A stretch of 6,143 bases of DNA, taken from Candidatus Sulfotelmatobacter sp. GTDB taxonomy: Bacteria > Acidobacteriota > Terriglobia > Terriglobales > Acidobacteriaceae. The translations under genes were made by a program, and so were the position numbers. Positions 5,815-6,143 of the stretch are shown piece after piece; the stretch's first letter is position 1, and each line of letters starts with the position of its first letter. Where the stretch lies: positions 1-6,143 of the forward strand of contig JASHRE010000414.1 of the NCBI GenBank assembly GCA_030037515.1, read 5' to 3'. Under the pieces are notes generated by a model, which saw only the letters and a program-made list of their open reading frames with translations, ran no database searches and was not told the origin of the DNA.

Positions 5815-6143
5815 TCATTTCGCCGCTTTCAGAAACCGAGGCAGCACGTCGCGGTCGTAAGTCTCCAGCGTTTGCTCTTCATCCCCGCACATCAGGTAGA
5901 TGTTAAATTGCGTGACGCCCACATCGGCGAGCGCTCGCAACTTTTTCCGATGCACCTCGGCGGGGCCGACGAGGCAGAAACGGTCGATCACTTCGTCGGA
6001 AACGAACTCAGCGTTATCGCTCCCCACTTCGCAATGGTGCTGGTAGTCATAGCGTCCGCGATCCTGTACGTAGGCAGTGAGAGCCGGCGGGAGTTCCTCC
6101 GGCTTGTACTGACGGATGAGATCCATCACGTGGTTTGAAACGA
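5815..6143 (-). CDS. LLM-class (luciferase-like, F420-type) flavin/deazaflavin oxidoreductase, C-terminal part only
   Basis: The reverse strand is open from the right edge to the TGA at 5817-5815, giving the last 108 residues; the start lies beyond the window. The C-terminal motifs are FVSDEVIDRFCLVGPAEVH, then KLRALADVGVTQFNIYL and an ETYDRDVLPRF tail. They are typical of the TIM-barrel LLM superfamily, in which a D-x-F-x-x-x-G-x-x-E segment precedes a Leu-rich helix and a GV-x-x-F strand. They most resemble, from memory, the family named for CPS_4043 (TIGR03842), whose genes I recall lying near dihydropyrimidinase. Such enzymes use F420 or FMN; reaction and substrate are unknown. The GTG at 6129 and ATG at 6126 are internal codons, because coding continues upstream (VSNH before them). 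The gene converges on the permease with four bases between stop codons, so it belongs to a different transcript but probably the same pathway. Confidence 0.85.
   Translation of the reverse strand, partial: VSNHVMDLIRQYKPEELPPALTAYVQDRGRYDYQHHCEVGSDNAEFVSDEVIDRFCLVGPAEVHRKKLRALADVGVTQFNIYLMCGDEEQTLETYDRDVLPRFLKAAK

Overview
The window looks like chromosomal DNA of an acidobacterium (Acidobacteriota, possibly class Terriglobia). This is an inference. The main support is the left-hand gene: an Oar-type TonB-dependent receptor with an N-terminal carboxypeptidase-regulatory-like domain and the LPLNGRNF plug motif, a family greatly expanded in that phylum. GC content is moderate and gene order is bacterial. 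There is no rRNA, tRNA, CRISPR array or transposase gene. Intergenic gaps are short: the two largest are about 220 bases, and both carry promoter-like sequences.

Layout from left to right. (1) Positions 1-1995, minus strand: a TonB-dependent outer-membrane receptor whose C-terminus runs off the left edge. It reads through without a stop over 665 codons and is preceded by a good sigma70-type promoter. (2) 2215-3144, minus: a full-length ribokinase-type PfkB sugar kinase with its own TTGACA promoter and a weak hairpin terminator at its stop codon. (3) 3145-3359: a divergent promoter region with an extended -10 for the rightward gene and a small leader hairpin next to a strong Shine-Dalgarno sequence. 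(4) 3360-4253, plus: a nitrilase-superfamily amidase that closely resembles beta-ureidopropionase. (5) 4279-4354: a small intergenic element with inverted TGTCAT ends. (6) 4383-5810, plus: an NCS1 nucleobase/hydantoin permease of the Mhp1 type. (7) 5815-6143, minus: the C-terminal 108 residues of a luciferase-like (LLM, F420-type) oxidoreductase, converging on the permease with a 4-base gap.

Genes 2 and 4-7 make sense together as nucleoside/pyrimidine scavenging. The permease would import uracil, a hydantoin or a related base. The amidase would perform the last step of reductive pyrimidine breakdown (N-carbamoyl-beta-alanine to beta-alanine, CO2 and ammonia). The ribokinase would phosphorylate ribose released from nucleosides. 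The enzymes for the first two steps, dihydropyrimidine dehydrogenase and dihydropyrimidinase, are not in the window; I expect them beyond the right edge near the LLM gene. The LLM oxidoreductase has no assigned step in that pathway and is the most open functional question here. I saw no clearly new type of system.
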